64,000 bases of DNA from Kiloniellaceae bacterium. Its GTDB lineage: Bacteria > Pseudomonadota > Alphaproteobacteria > Kiloniellales > J153. Shown piece after piece: positions 61,599 to 64,000 of this stretch. Location: the NCBI GenBank assembly GCA_021776135.1, contig JAJFGL010000034.1:1-64000 (forward strand), written 5' to 3'. The stretch's first letter is position 1, and each line of letters starts with the position of its first letter. A model generated the notes under the pieces. That model had not been told where the DNA came from, ran no database searches, and worked only from the letters and a program-made list of their open reading frames with translations. A program made the translations under genes and the position numbers.

Positions 61599-63443
61599 TT
61601 AATCGACGATGTGATAGACGGGCGCCTTCTCCATGGCCCATTCTCCGGATTCCCGGTCGTAGCGGGACAGGGTGAAGCAGTGCCAATCGTTGTCGTCCAG
61701 CTTGGGATGATCGGCCCGGTAGTAATACCCCGGCCAGCGGGTTTCCTTGCGGAACATGGTGTGCTGGGTCACGCACTCCGAAGCCAAGACCCGGTGCTGT
61801 AGCTCCCAGGCCCGCATGTTCTGGTGCAGGTCTTCGGCACCCAGGTAGGGCAGGTCTTCCTTCAGCATGGCCAGCAGCTCCAGCCCCCGGGTCAGCAGGG
61901 GCTCGTTGGTGGTGTAGTGGGAGCTGATGCCGGCGACGTATTCGTCCATGATCTTCTCGAGCCGTTGCAGCCCGTGCATGGGTAGCAGATAGCTCGGCGA
62001 GACGGTGCCGGCGACGATCTCGTTACGGCCGACCTCATAGTTTTCCATGGGCTGGAAAACGACCTTCTTGAGGTTCTCGTATTCCTCTTCGCTGACCTGC
62101 GGCTGGTCGTTACCCAGGTCGTTGACGAAATTGACCGCCGCCTTGCCGGCGATGCGCCCCTCCGTGAAGGAGCCCGAGGAGAACTTGTGGGCGGTGCCGC
62201 CAATGGTGTCCCCGGCGCCGAAAAGGCCGTCGACGGTCATCATGCGGTTGTAGCCCCACTGATAGTCCGCCGGGGCATAATCCTCCGGCCCGCTGGCCCA
62301 GGCGCCGGAACAGGTGGCGTGGGACCCCATGACGTAAGGCTCGGACGTGGTCAGTTCGGGATTGGTGTGCTTGGGGTCGATGTTCTGGGAGGCCCAAACC
62401 ACCGCCTGCCCGATGGTCATGCCGAGGAAATTCTCCCAGCCGATGGTTTCCAGGTGCGGGTCTTGGAAAGCTTCCTTGGTCACCATGCGTATGGGGCCCC
62501 GGCCCGCCTTGACCTCTTCCAGTATGGCGTGATTGCGCAGGCAGGTCGGCACCGGGTGCCGGTCGATGTAATCCCCGACCAGTTCCTTGGTGTTTTCGTA
62601 CCAATTGGATTCGTACTCATTGCCATAGGCATTTTCGGTATAGGTCTTGAGATGCAGGAAATAGGCGCCGACCGGGCCGTAGCCATCTTTGAAGCGGGTC
62701 AGGACGATGCGGTTTTCCATCTGGGTCATCTTGGCGCCGACGAGGATCGGCAAGGCGTAAGCCGAGGCGCTGCTCCAGGGCGCGTACCAGGTCCGGCCCA
62801 TGCCTTCCCCGGCCGCGCGCGGCTTGAAGATGTGCGAGGCGCCGCCGGCGCCGACGATAACGGCTTTCGAGCGGAAGACGTAGTAATCGCCGGTCCGGAC
62901 ATTGAAGCCGACGGCCCCGGCGACCCGGTTGGCCTTGGTCTTGTCCATCAGCAGATGGGTCACCATGATCCGGTTGTAGACCTCGGTGGCGGCCTTGCGG
63001 GCGGCCTCGGCGACGATCGGCTTATAGCTTTCGCCGTGAATCATGATCTGCCACTTGCCTTCGCGCAGATAGCGCCCGGTTTCCGGGTCCTTCATGATCG
63101 GCAGGCCCCACTCCTCGAACTTGTGGACCGTGGAGTCCACATGGCGGGCGATGTCGTAGCCGAGGTCTTCGCGCACCAGGCCCATGAGGTCGTTGCGGGC
63201 ATAGCGGACATGATCCTCGGGTTGGTTCTCGTTCCACTGCATGCCCATGTAGCAGTTGATGGCGTACAAGCCCTGGGCGACGGCGCCGCTGCGCTCGATA
63301 TTCGCCTTTTCGACAATGACGATCTTTTTATCGCGGCCCCAGTATCGGGATTCGTAAGCCGCGCCGCAGCCGGCCATGCCGCCGCCTATGACCAGGATGT
63401 CCGAATCCACGAAGATCGTTTTTCTGCGCGTGAACAGGCCCAC
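61599..63443 (-). CDS. aprA: adenylylsulfate (APS) reductase, alpha subunit
   Basis: 614 residues from GTG 63443, which overlaps the last base of the aprB stop. The FAD-binding site is DSDILVIGGGMAGCGAAYES (14-33). Further AprA landmarks are IERSGAVAQGLYAINCYMG (substrate region), IIVGAGGASHIFKPRAAGEG-like, MGSHATCSGAWASGPEDYAP and LFGAGDTIGGTAHKFSSGS near the FAD isoalloxazine. It interconverts sulfite plus AMP with APS in dissimilatory sulfur metabolism. With AprB it forms a cytoplasmic dimer that passes electrons through Fe-S clusters. An oxidative role is likely, since no sulfate-reduction genes are visible. Confidence 0.96.
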   Translation of the reverse strand: MGLFTRRKTIFVDSDILVIGGGMAGCGAAYESRYWGRDKKIVIVEKANIERSGAVAQGLYAINCYMGMQWNENQPEDHVRYARNDLMGLVREDLGYDIARHVDSTVHKFEEWGLPIMKDPETGRYLREGKWQIMIHGESYKPIVAEAARKAATEVYNRIMVTHLLMDKTKANRVAGAVGFNVRTGDYYVFRSKAVIVGAGGASHIFKPRAAGEGMGRTWYAPWSSASAYALPILVGAKMTQMENRIVLTRFKDGYGPVGAYFLHLKTYTENAYGNEYESNWYENTKELVGDYIDRHPVPTCLRNHAILEEVKAGRGPIRMVTKEAFQDPHLETIGWENFLGMTIGQAVVWASQNIDPKHTNPELTTSEPYVMGSHATCSGAWASGPEDYAPADYQWGYNRMMTVDGLFGAGDTIGGTAHKFSSGSFTEGRIAGKAAVNFVNDLGNDQPQVSEEEYENLKKVVFQPMENYEVGRNEIVAGTVSPSYLLPMHGLQRLEKIMDEYVAGISSHYTTNEPLLTRGLELLAMLKEDLPYLGAEDLHQNMRAWELQHRVLASECVTQHTMFRKETRWPGYYYRADHPKLDDNDWHCFTLSRYDRESGEWAMEKAPVYHIVD

Positions 63444-63904
63444 TAGACCACTCCCTGCTTGAGTTGATCCGGCGTGAGCGCGGGCAACTTATCGATGTTA
63501 AGCGCCTCGGGTTCGTGCGCCAGTTCCTGGGATTTGAAGGCATCCGGATTGGGCGCCGCGTACTCGGACGCCGATTTGATCGATCCCCATGGGGTGGTGC
63601 GGATGGGGGACTCGAAGTTTTTTTCGTGGCCGTTGCGGAACTTGATCTTCCAGGAAATGGTGCCTTTCTCCGGCTCGCGGAGCACGCGGACGCTGTGGCC
63701 CATGGGCGCGAAGTCGGCGTAACCGCGGCAGTCGATGGCGTTCTGCGGACAGGCCTTCACGCAGGAATAGCACTCCCAGCACATAGAGGGTTCGATGTTA
63801 TAGGCGCGGCGGTAGGTGGTATCGATGTGCATGATGTTGGACGGGCAGATATCGACGCAGTGTCCGCAGCCGTCGCAACGAGTCATATAAACGAATGTCG
63901 GCAT
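63443..63904 (-). CDS. aprB: adenylylsulfate (APS) reductase, beta subunit
   Basis: 153 residues, the usual AprB length. Two [4Fe-4S] ligand sets are visible: CDGCGHCVDICP (residues 10-21) and CWECYSCVKACP (42-53). The C-terminal tail that wraps the alpha subunit (ISWKIKFRNGHEKNFESPIR) is present. The order aprB then aprA, with a one-base overlap, gives equal expression. It is preceded by the C-terminus of another gene on the same strand (63948 onward), 43 bases upstream of ATG 63904, so an operon is likely. Confidence 0.97.
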   Translation of the reverse strand: MPTFVYMTRCDGCGHCVDICPSNIMHIDTTYRRAYNIEPSMCWECYSCVKACPQNAIDCRGYADFAPMGHSVRVLREPEKGTISWKIKFRNGHEKNFESPIRTTPWGSIKSASEYAAPNPDAFKSQELAHEPEALNIDKLPALTPDQLKQGVV

Positions 63905-63947
63905 GATAGTCCGTTATCTCCTATATCGAAGACCGATTCTGGGCCGG

Positions 63948-64000
63948 CTAATAATGTCGGGGGTCTTGGCGGGGATCGCCGAAGATTTTCGGTTTGTCGG
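63948..64000 (-). CDS. 3' end of an unidentified gene upstream of aprB
   Basis: Partial. The last 16 codons before TAG (63948-63950) read DKPKIFGDPRQDPRHY. The frame is open to the window edge. The same strand and the 43-base gap suggest a shared operon with aprBA. Common upstream partners in sulfur oxidisers are sat or aprM, but the tail is too short to decide. Confidence 0.45.
   Translation of the reverse strand, partial: DKPKIFGDPRQDPRHY

Noticed and set aside
62187-63446. 419-codon plus-strand frame opposite aprA
   Set aside because: It mirrors the third-position GC bias of aprA and has no domain signature.

Overview
The window reads as the chromosome of a GC-rich alphaproteobacterium, probably Rhodospirillales-like. 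The evidence is a roughly 1600-residue NAD-glutamate dehydrogenase, an SdhAF4/DUF1674 protein, an NDUFA12-type complex I fragment, and dissimilatory aprBA genes of the kind used by sulfur oxidisers. No organism name can be proven from the sequence. Two blocks of ordinary chromosome (about 1-2940 and 41690-64000) flank a 38.7 kb genomic island.

The island (about 2942-41630) is inserted at the 3' end of an intact tRNA-Gly(GCC) gene at 2867-2941. A second copy of the tRNA 3' end lies at 41631-41684 (48 of 54 positions identical). Next to it is the C-terminal part of a tyrosine recombinase (41180-41596), and a replication-initiator-like scrap lies at the other end. The island is mosaic and decaying. 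It holds truncated or frameshifted relics of a Rieske protein, NDUFA12, a carboxymuconolactone decarboxylase, a TlpA-like thioredoxin, an ABC exporter and a transposase.

Island contents from left to right are as follows. (a) An EamA exporter. (b) An HtrA-type protease, a hemerythrin, a membrane adenylate cyclase and an OmpR-type two-component pair; GTAAC-N5-GTAAC-like sites, similar to the CpxR box, lie upstream of both the protease and the regulator. (c) Small Met-, His- and YHS-type metal-related proteins. (d) A compact co-directional cluster, 12841-21967: DUF3141 (PhaC-like hydrolase), a saccharopine-dehydrogenase-like gene wedged in front of acetate kinase, phosphotransacylase, PHA synthase, a flavoprotein with a cysteine-rich tail, and a FabI-like reductase. 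(e) A copper-type P1B ATPase with YHS and metal-binding modules, a beta-propeller protein, two c-type cytochromes and a ferric-reductase-like membrane protein. (f) NhaA. (g) A leftward periplasmic copper-resistance group: a PCuAC-like protein, CopB, multicopper oxidase CopA with a Met-rich repeat, and a cupredoxin. (h) A minimal mercury module: MerR, a thioredoxin-like protein, MerF and a GDCCVxC-like protein behind a MerR-type operator, with no merA. The island therefore looks like a metal and envelope-stress island that also carries a polyester/acyl-phosphate metabolic cluster.

The right-hand core carries an M23 peptidase, a helix-turn-helix/coiled-coil protein, the large glutamate dehydrogenase, a YbjQ protein, a UMF1-type MFS transporter and a LysR regulator. 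A leftward series follows: purH, a FlaA1/CapD-type nucleotide-sugar dehydratase, a WecA/MraY-type transferase, a heparinase-like protein, rpe and rsmB. SdhAF4 comes next, and finally aprA and aprB, which form an operon transcribed leftward and probably continuing beyond the window.
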